A stretch of 64,000 nucleotides of DNA. Source: Elymus sibiricus (taxonomy: Eukaryota; Streptophyta; Magnoliopsida; Poales; Poaceae). Position numbers and translations under genes: made by a program. The stretch spans positions 399,547,886-399,611,885 of the forward strand of contig CM077666.1 of NCBI GenBank assembly GCA_039707655.1, given 5' to 3'. Below the pieces are notes generated by a model. That model made no database searches. It saw only the letters and a program-made list of their open reading frames with translations, and was not told the origin of the DNA. This document shows positions 1 to 13,310 of this stretch, in pieces; position 1 is the first letter of the stretch; the number at the start of each line of letters is the position of its first letter.

Positions 1-490
1 GCTTTCAACGGGAGTAAAAATAATTGAAGTGTAAGTACAGAGTTTGAATAAATTGATTACAAGATATTGAGGAACTCCCCCTGAAGATGTGCATATGAGG
101 AATTTGCTTTGGATTGCAAATGCACATGGCAGGTTGAAATTGTGGAGATCTCCCCCTATATCTTGGAATCCAATCATGCATGATCATAAGATATTTGAGG
201 AATATGAATGCATGATGAGAATTGGTGTCTGACGAATTTGTGCATGTATGAGCAGATATATATATCAAGATCAGAGCATGCATATAAAACATTGCAGAAG
301 AGTCAGACATCCAACAGTTATTTAAGTTACAACCCATCAAAGAGCGAATCAAATGAAGTTCAAGAGTTGTAACTTAGCAAGAACAGCCCATATAACGACC
401 CGCTTGAAGACTAACTCACACTTCTCCCCCTTTGTCATCAAATGACCAAAAGGAGACAAGGGTGAGGACTAACGCCCCTGAAGAAAATCA

Positions 491-3400
491 TCACGGTGAA
501 GACGAGGGAGCGCCAGCGTTATTGGGGTCGCGTGATGCAGATGGACCAGCCGCAGTGTCTTCAACAGCTTCATTTGCATCAGTGGTGCACGATGAAGACT
601 CTGAACTTGGCATAAGAGGAGGAACTTTGGTGTTCTTGAACTTCTTCCTTGGCGGTTCGGCCCAGTCGAAGTTCATTTGGAAATCTAGATCTGCAAGTTC
701 TTCATCTGTCTTGAGGTGTGAGAGGATGGCCCATGATCTGTCAAATATCTCATGAAGATAATAGTGGTTTTTGCGGACGGCGTTATGCGTCACAGTCATG
801 TTGGCTTGAATAGCTGCAAACTGATGCTTAACCCATCGGTGATTCTTGTCAACTTTCTGGTGAAGGCTTATGAGCAGCTCACGGTCCGTCATGACCCGTG
901 GTGCTTCAGGTGAAGAAGTTGGCCTTGAAGCTTTTGCAGCTATATCCTGGCTAGCAGATTCATCAGCATTGGAGCTGGAAATTGGTTGACGAAATTTTCC
1001 ATCAACGGGACGAATTCCTTCATCTACAGCAGCCTTGCCCTTGCCAGGAACTCAGGAGATGGTGCTCTGAAGAATTTCTATTTCAGGCAAATAGCTCAAA
1101 TGATTTTGACCGTCAGCCTGGTAGTGAATTGCAGATTGGGATCTGATGAATCTCATGATCCATGGAGCATATGGCTTCAGATCAAAAGGCGACTGTGCCA
1201 TGATACGTCTCCAATGTATCTATAATTTATGAAGTATTCATGCCATGTTTATTATAGTTTTGTATGATTTTGGTGCACTTTTATATGGCTTTTATATGAT
1301 TTTTATGGACTAACATATTGACCTAGTGCCAGTTGCTGTTTACTGCTTTTTTTTGTTTTCCAGAAAATCTATATCAAATGAAGTCCAAATGCAGCGAAAC
1401 TTTTTGACGATTTTTTCTGGAACATAAGAGACACTAGAAGCTTCGGGAGGAGGCCAGAAGACCCACAGGGGCCCCACGAGCCACCAGGGCGCGCCACCGC
1501 CCCCCCAGGGGCGCCCTGGTGCCTCGTGGGCCCCCTGTGGCCCTTCTTCGCGTGATTCCAACGCCAAAAAATCATATATATTCAGAAACCCCCGAAAGTT
1601 AACCTAGATGAGTTTTTACGCCGACGTAAGCCTCTGTACCTCCACGATCTCATCTACAGCCCTTTTCCGGCACCCTGCCGGAGGGGGGAATCATCACCGG
1701 AGGCCATCTTCATCATCCTGGCGGCCTCCATGACGAGGAGGGAGTAGTTCACCCTCGGGGCTGAGGGTATGTACTAGTAGCTATGTGTTTGATCTCTGTC
1801 TCTCTCGTGTTCTTGATATGGCACGATCTTGATGTATCGCGAGCTTTGTTAATATAGTTGGATCATATGGTGTTTCTTCCCTCTCTATCTTTCTTGAGAT
1901 GAATCGAATCTTTTCCCTTTGAGGTTTTGTTATTGTCGGATTGAATATTCAGATTTGAGAACACTTGATGTATGTCTTGCATATGAATACCCGTGGTGAC
2001 AATGGGGTATTATATTGATTCACTTGATGTATGTTTTGGCACTCAACTCGCGGATTCCCAAGGTGACATTGGGGTAATCTATGCATAGGGGTTGATGCAC
2101 GTTTTCATTATCTTTTCTCCGATAGAAACTTTGGGGTGCTCCTTGGAGTTCTTTGTGTGGATTGAATATTATGATTATGAAGTTGTTTGATGCATATCAT
2201 ATAATCAACTCACGGATACTTGTGGTGACATTGGAGTATCTAGGTGACATTAGAGTTGGTTGATGTGTATCATATGGTGTTATTTTAGTACGAACTCTTG
2301 GGCTGTTTATGACACTTATAGGAATAGCTCAATAGATCGAACGGAAAGGATAACTTTGAGGTGGTTTCGTACCCTACAAACAATTTCTATCTTATGTTCT
2401 CCGCTAATAGGAACTTGGGAGTGATTCTTTATCGCACGTTGAGGGATGGTTATATGATACAATTATGTTAGCATTGTTGAGAGATTGCACTAGTGAAAGT
2501 ATGAACCCTAGGCCTTGTTTTTGAGCATTGCAATACCATTTGTGCTCACTTTTGTTACTTGCTACCTTGCTGTTTTTATATTTTCAGATTACAAAAACCT
2601 ATATCTACTATCCATACTACACTTTTATCACCATCTCTTCGCCGAACTAGTGCACCTATACAATTTACCATTGTATTGGGTGTGTTGGGGACACAAGAGA
2701 TTTCTTGTATTTGGTTGCAAGGTTGTTTGAGAGATACCATCTTCAACCTATGCCTCCCATGGATTGATAAACCTTAGGTCATCCACTTGAGGGAAAATTG
2801 CTACCGTCCTACAAAACTCTGCGCTTGGAGGCCCAACACGAGTCTACAAGAATAAGTTGTGTAGTAGACATCATGCCACTGTGACCAAAGTCCTCAGAAA
2901 GAAATCATGAATGTTGATGGGAGTACCATGAATTATATGGAACAACAAATTCTTCATAATTCCCACAACTTCTTCAGTATTGGAGTTGTGTCCCTTGATT
3001 GGACTGAGGGTTTTGGCCAGAATGCGGTATACTATCTTTGGCACATAGAGCAAATCCTTCACTAGGAAGGTTGTCCGTGGTGCTTCTCCTTCAGCGATTG
3101 GCTTCATAAGCACTTGCATCAGGTGGTTGGGGAGCTCAGGTTCTTCATAAATTCTCCTTGCTTCTTCATGGGGTGGTTCAACTGGGAGAGCTCAAAGAAG
3201 TTCTTCAATTGGAGCTTTGTAGTGAGTGTCTTCACTCATCCAGTCCAGAACCCATGTTGCAATGTCGTCAGTGTCTCCAGAGAAGTGCACTGTGGCGTAG
3301 AATTGAATAATGAGTTCTTCATTCCAATCGCAGACGTCAGAGCAGAAGCTGAGTAATCCAGCATCGTGAAGAACAGCCAGAACTAGCCGAAAGTATGGTA

Positions 3401-5990
3401 ATAACTCCATATCCACGTGAGGAATATGGCGATGCGGAAATACTTTGTTCTTGTCAAATAAGAGTGATGCATAAAAATTCATCTGAGTCCTTGTCCAGAA
3501 TCGCAGACGCCTAATCTTGGCTGAGTCATATGGGGACTCACCAATGAAGAAGTTCTTCTCTTCAAAGAATTTGGCATTATAAAACTAAGGCCACCTGAGG
3601 GCTCTGCCAATCTTAGGCATCACAAGCACTGGGTGAAGGTTATGCATCTTTTTGCGTACATCAAACACTAGTCGTGGGGACCCAGTGGAATCATTCAGAT
3701 CTGTCACAACAAGTGATTTGGCAATTTCCTCAGCAGTGGCAGTTGGAACTGTGTCGGTATCTGCTGAAGGAATTGAGTCATCGCGCTGAGGGGATGTATT
3801 GACAACATCAATCATTGGCTCATCTTGAGCAATTTCATCAGCTGATGCAGCTGGAATTTCTTCAGGAATGCTTTGGAGTGGTGATGGTTGTTTTTCCTCA
3901 GAGTCCATGTGAATTTCTTCAGTGACGGCGGGTGACTGTGGCACTTGCGTCAGAGGAGTGGTGAGGGGCGAATTGGGATGATAAGCTTCCCAAATTTCGT
4001 CAATGATAGGAGGGGTAGTTGTGCCATCAATGTCCACATCCTCTTCAGTTTCTTCACTACTTCCAGATGAAGCAGTGGCATGTTCTTCAGTCACCGGAAC
4101 CTGTGAGGGCTTCCGAGACAGGACTTGGTGAAGCGAAGCATCTTCTTTGACTTCAATTTCTTCATCCACTTGCTCTGTGGTAGCAGCAGAGTGGGTTTCA
4201 GTGTCATCTTCATCAGCCTGAGGAATTTCATATTCCACCCCATACGGAACAATCTGACGATCATCTGGGGCAGGAGCAGGGAGCGCTGATGAGATAGGAA
4301 TGGCATCAATTGGAACATCTGAAGATAATGGAGTCGTCTTCACTTTCTTCACAGCTGCTGTGATGGTAGGTGGGGCTGAAGCTTTTCTCTTTTTTGCTTC
4401 CTTCTCAGCAGCCTTGGTCCTCTTCACTTCTGATGCAGAAGGAAGGGTGATACTCTTCACAGGTGAAGTCGTTGGTGTCGCTGCTACTGAGGTAGTTGAT
4501 GGTTCAGTTTCTTCAGGCATGACTGATGCAGTCGCCCTGGCTGTTTCTTCAGGAACAACTTCTTCAGTTGCCCTGGCAGTCTCACTGGTCGGAGCAGATG
4601 GTGGAGGAGCTGAAGAACTTGAAGGAGGCACGATGCCAAACTTGGCAGCCTCACGCTTGTTGTGCTCATTGACCACATTGGTGGTGGCTTGGATGAATCT
4701 GTCACGCACCCCACAGCAGTGACTTGACTAGCGTTCAAATTCGTCAGACAGCTGTTGAATTTCAGACTACAAAGACACAAGCTGCTGAGGAGAAATAGAA
4801 AGCATGTTCTTCCGCAGCTCCTTTTCTTTCTGCAGCTGTTGTTTCCTCACTAACTTGGCCTGAGCAATCTTGTGTTTCTCATTCAAGATGAAGGCAGATA
4901 AGACATGACTTGGGCCTGGAGGTAGATTCAATTCATCAAGAGGCGTATCTGGCTTGGTGCACCAGATGTCAATGAAGTCCAGAAGCTTCTTGGGGTCTAG
5001 CATCATTGGAACTGAAGAGTTTTTAGCAATAGCAGCTTGCTCTTGCTTCCTTCTGAGGAACTCGGCGAGCACATCTTCGTCAGCCAGCCCATGTTCGTCA
5101 GCCTATGGCATGACGGCCTTGCTCTTGGGACTTGGCCTGGTTCCACAGCCAGCAGTGACCTTTTTCTTCAGCTTGGGCAGTGAAGACGATGGTTGCCCAC
5201 TAGCTGAGGCACTTGATGTAGCAATTGGGGCTGTTGGAAAGCCCTAGGTGCGCTGGCAAGATGCGAGCACGACCGGTGTTAAAGCTTTTGCTGCTGCCAT
5301 TGATGAACTTGTAGCAGGAGGAGGCACTGAATATTTTGAGATCTTAGGTGCTGAAGCCTTTGAAGCAGCTGGCTGGGCCACTGAGGGCTTTGGGACAGAC
5401 GGCTTCGGCTTGGTGGCAGGCTTCTTTTGCATAGCCTTCTTCGGAGCACTGGCACTGCCACTAGCATCCGCGTCAGCTGAGGCCTTTGCGGCCTTGTTGA
5501 ATTCTTCAACAGCCTTTTTGGCCTGTTTCTGCAGTTTAGCTTGTTGCTTTGCCCATTCTTTGGGGAATTCTTCACCCCTTCTGATGCTTGTAGGATGAGC
5601 AGTTTGACCTTCAGCAAGCGGTGGCCTATTGCACGGAGGCTTCACAGCAAAATCCTTCATGTACTTGGAGGTGACAAAATTGTAATCTCTCCACTGATAA
5701 GTCCAGTATCTCTTTATCTTTTGCATGCGCGTTTTGCGCTGCTCCTTGGTTTCTTTACCATGAGTTTCCTCATCTGGAGCGCAATATCCTTCATACAGAT
5801 CATCTGGTATCTCGAAAGCAGTATGTTCCTCCTTCCTCTTGCCTCCCTTCTGAGGCCTTTTGCCATCAGCCATTTTCTTCAGCTGAGGTTTTTGAACACG
5901 TGAGGACTCTGAAGATGTTTGAAGGTTTTCCTCAAGCAATGCTGCAAATGAATTAATTTGATGAGAACCTAGTGATTCGTCTGCAGACAT
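491..5990 (-). pseudogene. env-like additional ORF of the Maximus/SIRE-like element, interrupted by a solo LTR
   Basis: A long ORF downstream of pol in the same orientation, starting at ATG 5990. The N-terminal third is basic and Lys/Ala/Pro-rich. The middle is a long acidic Thr/Pro/Glu-rich region. A conserved helical segment (residues such as RRLRFWTRTQMNFYASLLFD, 3480-3540) follows, and the C-terminal part (491-892) has HQKVDKNHRWVKHQF and a Trp/Pro-rich end. It is cut by in-frame TAG codons at 5244, 4767 and 3585 and others near 5105 and 4730, and split by the solo LTR at 1201-2873. Without that LTR it would span about 3.8 kb. No signal peptide or membrane segment is obvious, so 'env-like' reflects position only; the molecular function is unknown. 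Confidence 0.75.
1201..2873 (+). mobile_element. Solo LTR of the TGATACGTCTCC family
   Basis: It starts TGATACGTCTCCAATG and ends GTAGTAGACATCA, flanked by the 5-bp target duplication TGCCA (1196-1200 and 2874-2878). There is no internal domain, so it is the product of recombination between two LTRs. It is the same family as the LTR at 18242-19912 (1671 bp there, 1673 bp here) but in the opposite orientation. It split the env-like ORF and is therefore the latest insertion of this nest in view. Confidence 0.93.
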
Positions 5991-6580
5991 TGTACCTGTG
6001 AATAGAGTATAGTTGCGAGGAAATAGGGAAGAGTCACATGCGTTCTCAGAGATTTTTCAATATAAACCAGGTGAAGAAATTGACCCTTATCATCTTGACG
6101 CAATTCACTAAGTGTTCTTGACATAGATTCCAGAGTTGTACATATTGAAGCAATTGCACAATTGAGGAATCATGATGTTAAGTATAACTTAGATGAATAT
6201 ACTCAAGACTGGCCAGAAGGAAGTGCTGAAGAATTGGAAGAGTGAAAAAAACAGCACTTGAAGATTTTGTGGCAGTAAAAAGATCAAACTTGGGCGGTAA
6301 AAATAAATTTTAATTACCCCAAGGATGAACTCGATGAACTGGATGAGGAGGCGAAGGAAATCGTCAGTTCAGATCTTCCGTGCCCTAACTTGGCGACGAA
6401 AGACGTCTACGGCGGCGGCGGAGGTAAAGAAATCTGCGGCCGACGCGAGTACGACGGCGAAGAAGTCAAGGCGGTGAAGCTCTTCCTCTCCGGCGACGAT
6501 GAGTTCCAGCGGCGGCGCTAGGGTTTGAGAGCGACAGGGGCGCTAGAGTGAAATGAGTTAGGGTTGACGAGGTCAAGCCT

Positions 6581-6587
6581 TTATATA
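6581..6587 (-). promoter_or_regulatory. TATA box of a putative internal promoter upstream of the env-like ORF
   Basis: On the minus strand CCTATATAAAGGC is followed within about 80 bases by AAACCCTAGCGCCGCCGC, a typical GC-rich plant leader start. It lies between the end of pol and the env-like ATG at 5990. A GT near 6322 and an AG just before the ATG could delimit a leader intron. The sequence is seen; promoter activity is inferred. Confidence 0.5.
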
Positions 6588-6957
6588 GGCGTGGTAAAAA
6601 CTGAGAGGTCCGAAGATTTTGGACGGATAAGCCGCTGGCGTTTCGCATCTGTCTGACACATGTCACCCATGCATTTTCACCTTTATCCAAGCGTGTGAAG
6701 CGCGGGATGAAGTTACTGTGGCAACCGCCAAATATTGATTAGAATATTTTTCAAAATGTGTTCGCAATTTCTTCAGCTGTCAAGGACACAGTGAAGACTT
6801 TGAACAGTGTCAAGTAGAACGCATATGAAGAGATTGAGAACAGAGTGGTTTGAGTTTAGCACAGAGGGGAGCGGGTCCGATCACATCTACATATATGACA
6901 AAAAACACTGTTTGAAGAAATAGCTATATGTGGATGCTGTTGAGGACATGAAAAACT

Positions 6958-6960
<3 letters not shown>

Positions 6961-7040
<80 letters not shown>
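6961..7040. repeat. (AT)40 microsatellite
   Basis: Eighty bases of uninterrupted AT dinucleotides in the spacer between pol and the internal promoter of the Maximus-like element. The Ile/Tyr-repeat reading frames across it are artefacts. Confidence 0.97.
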
Positions 7041-7044
<4 letters not shown>

Positions 7045-7336
7045 AGCGGTGAAGAATAACCTCAAATGACGAATTTGAAAAGTTTGACGAAATTGCAAGT
7101 GACGAAAAACTCAAATTTGAAGAATGTCAAAAAGAGGTGGTGGCGTTACCCACCGTATAAGAACTATGATGATTTCAAACACCGCGTACAATTGTCGTAG
7201 GGTTCTGAGAATCAAGTTCTTCATTAATTTCTTCACACTTAGAGGGTTAGTCTTCATTGTTTGAATAAAAACATTACTTCGTGTGTTCTGCATCAAAGTC
7301 ATCAAGAATGCATAAGCGTTAGGATGTGTGTCCTTT

Positions 7337-10300
7337 TCAAAGGACATTCGAAGATTCTAAGATGTTTAGCTCACACCGCAACATGCAAAACCTTCTCTCA
7401 TCCAAGGGCTTAGTGAAGATATCTGCAAGCTGGTCTTCAGTCTTCACATGATCGATGACGATGTCTCCCTTCAGCACATGATCATGAAGAAAATGGTGAC
7501 GAATCTCAATATGCTTCGTCCTTGAGTGTTGCACTGGGTTGTGGGCGATCTTGATGGCGCTCTCATTGTCACAGTAGAGTGGCACTTTCTTCACGTTGAC
7601 GCCATAGTCCTTGAGGGTTTGCTTCATCCATAGTAACTGAGAGCAGCAGGCGCCAGCAGCAATGTACTCAGCCTCGGCAGTGGAAAGTGAGACGCAGTTC
7701 TGCTTCTTCGAGGACCAACATACAAGAGATCGTCCGAGGAAATGGCATGTGCCTGATGTTGACTTGCGATCCACACGATCACCAGCATAATCAGAATCGG
7801 AATATCCAGCAAGATCAAGCGATGAGCCCTTGGGATACCATAATCCAAGCGTTGGGGTGTGAGCCAAATATCGAAGAATTCGTTTCACAGCCTGGTGGTG
7901 TGATTCCTTTGGTGACGCTTGAAAGCGGGCACACATGCACATGCTAAGCATAATGTCTGGCCTAGATGCACATAGGTAAAGCAGCGAACCAATGATGGAG
8001 CGATATACCTTCTGATCGAAATCTTTACCATTTTCGTCAGTGTTGAGTTGGCCATTTGTTGGCATTGGTATCTTGAGGCCTTTGCAATCTTGCATTCCAA
8101 ATTTCTTCAGGCAGTCTCTGAGGTATTTCTCCTGAGATATGAAGATGCCATTGGGTTGTTGACAAATTTGAAGCCCGAGGAAGAATTTCAACTCCCCCAT
8201 CATAGACATCTGATATTCTTCTTGCATCATATGAGCAAATTCGTCACTGTATTTCTTGTTAGTGCAACCAAAGATAATATCATCAACATATATTTGGCAT
8301 ATGAACAGTTCACCATCATAAGATTTAGTAAAAAGAGTAGGGTCAAGTGAACCGGGCTTGAACCCCTTTTTCTTCAGGAATTCCTTCAGTGTATCATACC
8401 AAGCCCTAGGGGCCTACTTGAGGCCATAGAGAGCCTTGTTGAGTCTGAAGACTTTGTCAGGATGTTTTGGGTCCTCGAAACCTGGTGGTTGAGCAACATA
8501 TACTTCTTCCTCAAGCTTACCATTTAGGAATGCACTTTTCACATCCATTTGATATAAGAGGATATCATGATGGTTAGCATATGCAAGCAATATATGAATG
8601 GCTTCAAGCCTAGCAACAGGTGCAAATGTTTCATCGAAATCAATACCCTCAACCTGTGTGTAGCCTTGAGCTACAAGACGGGCCTTATTCCTCACCACTT
8701 GGCCATTTTCGTCTTGTTTGTTGCGGTAGATCCACTTAGTGCCGATGATATTGTGCTTGCGTGGATCAGGACGCTTAACAAGCTCCCACACATTGTTGAG
8801 TTCGAATTGACGCAATTCATCTTGCATCGCTTGAATCCATTCAGGTTCCAAAAAGGCTTCATCAACTTTTGTGGGCTCTGAAATAGAGACAAACGCATAA
8901 TGCCCACAAAAGTTAGCTAAATGTGAAGCTCTTGAGCGAGTGAGGGGACCAGATGCATTGATATTGTCGAGGATCTTCTCAATCTGCACTTCATTTGCCA
9001 CTCGTGGATGTGCTGGACGAGGGCCTTGTTGTTGTTGTTGCCGTGCAGAATCCTCAGCATCATTTTCGTCAGAATGTTCATTTTCTTCACGACGAGGAAC
9101 AACCACTTCTTCATCAGCAGCTATTTCTTCACTGGGCACAATTTCACCCATGCCCATCAGCTTGATAGATTCCTCAGGGGGCATTTCATCTAGCACAGGA
9201 GGCAGGTGCTCTCTTTGCGAGCCATTAGTTTCATCGAATCGCACATCTACAGTTTCAACAACCTTGTGGTGGAAGGAGTTGAAGACTTTGTAGGTGTGCG
9301 AGTCCTTTCCGTAACCAAGCATAAAACCTTCATGTGCTTTTGGTGCAAATTTAAAACTGTGATGAGGATCTCTAATCCAACATTTAGCACCGAAGACTTT
9401 GAAATAACTCACATTGGGTTTCTTGTCAGTGAGGAGCTCATATGAGGTCTTCTTGAGGAAATTGTGAAGATATACTCGGTTGATGATGTGGCATGCAGTG
9501 TAAATTGCCTCAGGCCAGAAGTGACGAGGTGTCTTGTATTCATCAAGCATAGTACGCGCCATCTCGATGAGGGTTCTGTTCTTGCGCTCCACTACTCCAT
9601 TCTGCTAAGGCATGTCGGGAGCAGAGAGCTCATGAGTGATACCAAGTTCATCAAGATAGTTGTCGAGGCCAGTGTTCTTGAACTCAGTGCCATTGTCACT
9701 CCTGATGTGCTTGATCTTGAGACCATAATTCGTCATGGCCCGATTGGAGAATTGCCTGAAGACATTCTGAACTTCAGTCTTGTAGGTAATGATGTGCACC
9801 CAGGTGTAGTGAGAGTAGTCATCAACAATGACGAATCCATAGAGAGATGCTGCATTGGTTAGTGTGGCATAATGTGTAGGACCAAACAAATCCATGTGAA
9901 GTAATTCAAAAGGACGAGTAGTGGTCATGATTGTCTTCGCCTGGTGCTTGGCTCTGGTCATCTTTCCAGACTCACAAGCGCCACAGAGGTGATCCTTGAC
10001 GAATTTGACACCCTCGATGCCAATGATATGCTTCTTCTTGACGAGAGTGCGCAAATTCCTCATTCCAGCGTGTCCAAGACGTCGATGCCATAGCCAGCAT
10101 TCCAAAGCTTTTGCCATTAGACAAGTTGCAGGCTGAGGACCTGTAGAGAAATCTACAATGTACAAGTCACCTCTCCTAAAGCCTTCGAAGACTTTGGATT
10201 TGTCAGATTCCAACAGCACAATGCATCTATATTTGCCAAAGATGACAATCATATCAAGATCACAAAGCATTGAGACAGACATGAGGTTGAATCCAAGGGA

Positions 10301-10522
10301 CTTGACAAGCATCACCTTTTCCATGTGTCGATCCTTTGAAATGGCAATCTCACCTAGACCCAATACCTTGCTTTTTCCTTTGTCAGCATATGTGATATGC
10401 TTCAGATGAGACGGAGTAAGGGGAGCATCAGTGAGGAGATTCCTATCTCCAGTCATATGATTCGTGCAGCCACTGTCCAAGACCCATTCAGTGGCTGAAG
10501 GTGTATCATCCTGTAGAAGCAT
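7337..10522 (-). pseudogene. pol of the Maximus/SIRE-like element: protease, integrase, RT, RNase H
   Basis: One reading frame runs from the protease (WVLDSGCTNHM, active-site DSG) through the GAG-pre-integrase zinc motif (HRRLGH...CGACESGK), the integrase core (first Asp in HMDLFGP, second in IRSDNGTEF), reverse transcriptase ([13 protein letters not shown] and IYVDDIIFG) and RNase H (YSDSDYAGD, STAEAEYIAA, DNESAI). The natural end lies at 7337. It is broken only by two in-frame TAG codons, at 9605-9607 in the integrase and 8414-8416 in RT. Both lie where relatives have Gln (PQQNG and KQAPRAW), so both look like CAG to TAG. The env-like ORF follows after about 1.3 kb of spacer. Confidence 0.9.
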
Positions 10523-11271
10523 TAGTCTGACTTACAAATTCATATGCTTCAAAGTGAAGAATATGATAATGATCAATTTCGTCAGACAATTTCATCAAGG
10601 AATAATATCTAGCAGCATAAGGGATGTGTGAAATGAAGCATTCATTCCAGCATGATTAGCCTGCATCCCAATAGGCATTTTGTCAGGTCTTCAGCAAATT
10701 CATCAGACATTTAGTTGTCTGGAGACCTGACCCTACAGAAGAGATTAGTTCTTCTTCTTAACCACCCACATCTGAATGGGTGGCTGAGAAGCAATGTGGC
10801 GAAGTGCATTAATGGAGAACTTAGGCATTGAAGAATATGCATTTCTCTTCACAGGAGGGTTATAGTAATTAAATGAATAAGCAGAGAAATTCCTCGAAGA
10901 TTTGTGAACATAGTGGTTCGAAGAATAATTCTCATATTCATCAACTCGTTGTTTGTTTCCCTGCGAAACAGAGGCATTAGTGCGACCATAAGTGGGTCTG
11001 CGTCCATTTGACGACTTTGATCCCTATGAAGAATTTTCCCTGGGAAGTTTCTTCTTCATCGGTGGTGTCATGATGACATTCACCTGAAGACTTTCCAGAA
11101 GGCTTTTAGGAACCCAGATTTTCTTCACAGGTGGACCGTTCCTGCAGTTAGTACCAATGAATCTGGCAAAGACCTCACCATTCTGATTCTTGAACAGTTT
11201 ATAGTTGGAGTCAAATGACTCATCAGAAGAATATGAAGAATCACAAGTATAGCCAGATAAAGAGGATGGGT

Positions 11272-13161
11272 CTACTGGAGGTCCCTTTGCAGCAACCTAT
11301 GTGGTTTTGGGATACTGCTCAGGCTTCTAATATGAACCATCAGCGTTGAGCTTTCTCTCAAAGGCAATACCCTCTTTCCTAGGGTTCTTGTGAAGAATTT
11401 GCTTTTTGAGCACGTCACACAGGGTTTGATGCCCTTTGAGGCTTTTGTATATCCCAGTGACATACAATTCCTTCAGCCCTGCATTTTCATCAGTATCATG
11501 GGTGGCCTCCTTAGATGAGGGGTTAGTGGCCACCGTAGCAGTTGAAGCAATTGCAAGTACAGAAGCATTTGAACATTCAGTTGAAGAATTAGCACTATCA
11601 CGTTCAAGGCATTTTAAGCATGGTGCAACAAATTCTTCCTGAGCGGTACTGATCTGTTGAGCAAGGAGTGAATCATTTTATTTTTGAAGATCATCATGAG
11701 ACGCTCTCAGCTTCTCGAGATCTTGCTTCCTTTGAAGAAATTCATAGGATAGCTTCTCATGTTCAGCTGAGAGGGACACATGACGACTTTCAATTTCGTC
11801 ATATTGAGACTTGAGCCTTCTGAGATCCTCAGACAAGGCTTGACTACGATCCATTTCCTTGTCCAATAGGTCATCGCTTTTGCCTAGCAGTTTTTGAATC
11901 TTTTCCATGGCATGTTGTTGCTCAGTTGCAATTTTAGCAAGTTTCTTATAGCTTGGTTTAGATTCACATTCAGAGTCATCATCACTGGAAGTTTCAAAGT
12001 AAACTTCTCGTGATGTTACCTTTGTGCCTCGTGCCATGAAGCAATAGGTGGGAGTGTAGTCATCAGCACAGTCATCATTGTTGGTGGAGATACCATTATC
12101 CTCAGTGTTGAAGATGGACTTGTTGACGTATTCAGTGGCGAGAGCAAGGCTAGCCACACCAGTGTCTGACTCCTCCTCAGATTCCTCAGCTTGCTGATCA
12201 TCAGATTCTTCTTCAGAATCCATTTCCTTCCCAAGGAATGCATGAGCTTTGCTAGAACTAGATTTCTTGTGAGATGAGGACTTTGATGAAGACTTTGAGG
12301 ACTTCTTATTTTTCCCATCAGACTCATCATCATCCCTGCTCTTCTTCTTCTTCTGCCAAAGAGGGTAGTCGGCGATGTAGTGGCCTGGCTTCTTGCATTT
12401 GTGACAAGTTCTTTTGTTGTAGTCTCGAGCAGACGCTTCTCCAGTGTTCTTCGACTCATACTTTGAAGATTTTCCAAATCTGTTCTTCTTGGAAAACTTC
12501 TGGAACTTCTTCACCAGCATAGCCAGTTCTCTGCCAATTTCCTCAGCACCGTCAGAACTGCTCTCATATTCCTCTTCTTCTTCAGATGAAGAAATAGCCT
12601 TGGCCTTTGCTTTTGCCTTCAGAGCGCGAGGGCGACCATAGCTGGGTCCATACATATCTCTCTTTTCTGCTTGCTGAAATTCATGTGTGTTGATCCTCTC
12701 AAGAATGTCAGTAGGATCCAGTGACTTGTAATCAGGGCGCTGTCCAGAGACCTTAGCAATTTCTTCACCACCTCATGATCGGTGATGTCAGCAGCACCAA
12801 GAGCTTGAAGCTCATTGGAGATATCAGTGAGGCGGTCGAAGGTTTGCTGCACATTTTCATTGTCGAGTCTTTTGAAGCGATTGAAGAGATTGCGTAGAAT
12901 GTCAACTCGGGAGTCACGTTGAGTAGAAACACACTCATTCGCTTTTGAAAGCCAGTCCCAGATAAGCTTTGAGGTTTCCAGTGCACTCACTCTACCATAC
13001 TGTCCTTTGTTGAGATGACCACAAATGATGTTCTTCGCTTGAGAGTCCAGTTGCTTGAATCGCTTCATGTCAGCAGCATTGATACTTGGTGAAATGGTGG
13101 GGATGACGTTCTCGACGACGAACCAGAGATCGTTGTCAATAGCCTCAAGATGCATTCGCAT
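11272..13161 (-). pseudogene. gag of the Maximus/SIRE-like element, broken
   Basis: This encodes the capsid/nucleocapsid precursor. The first part (from ATG at 13161) is a UBN2-type Copia gag domain with the pattern LDSQAKNIICGHL and a conserved 'DILRNLFNRFKRL' stretch. A frame change near 12740 moves the reading to a second ORF (11678-12655) with a lysine/serine-rich acidic tract and a CCHC zinc knuckle (CHKCKKPGHYIADYPLW, last Cys replaced by Tyr), then a heptad-rich coiled coil. A TAA at 11678 and TAG codons near 11327 and 11297 interrupt the remainder. A TAG just upstream near 13171 also cuts off the expected N-terminus. No functional Gag can be made without repair. Confidence 0.8.
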
Positions 13162-13296
13162 CTTGTTCTTCTAGTAGGGATAGTCTGTGCCATCGAAGAT
13201 GGGGCACGCAGCGGAGACCTTGATCATACCTGCGGGTCGACATAACTAAAACTCCAGGTGGTTAAACCAAAATCACACAGAACAAGGGAGTACCTT

Positions 13297-13308
13297 GCTC
13301 TGATACCA
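13297..13308 (-). other. Primer-binding site, initiator tRNA-Met type
   Basis: TTGGTATCAGAG on the minus strand, two bases from the LTR end. It matches the complement of the plant initiator tRNA-Met 3' end, which primes reverse transcription in most plant Copia elements. Confidence 0.8.
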
Positions 13309-13310
13309 AT

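Noticed and set aside
4300..4722. 140-codon plus-strand frame opposite the env-like ORF
   Set aside because: Antisense shadow of the acidic Thr/Pro/Glu repeats.
6856..7114. Open frames of repeated Ile-Tyr
   Set aside because: They are translations of the (AT)40 microsatellite.
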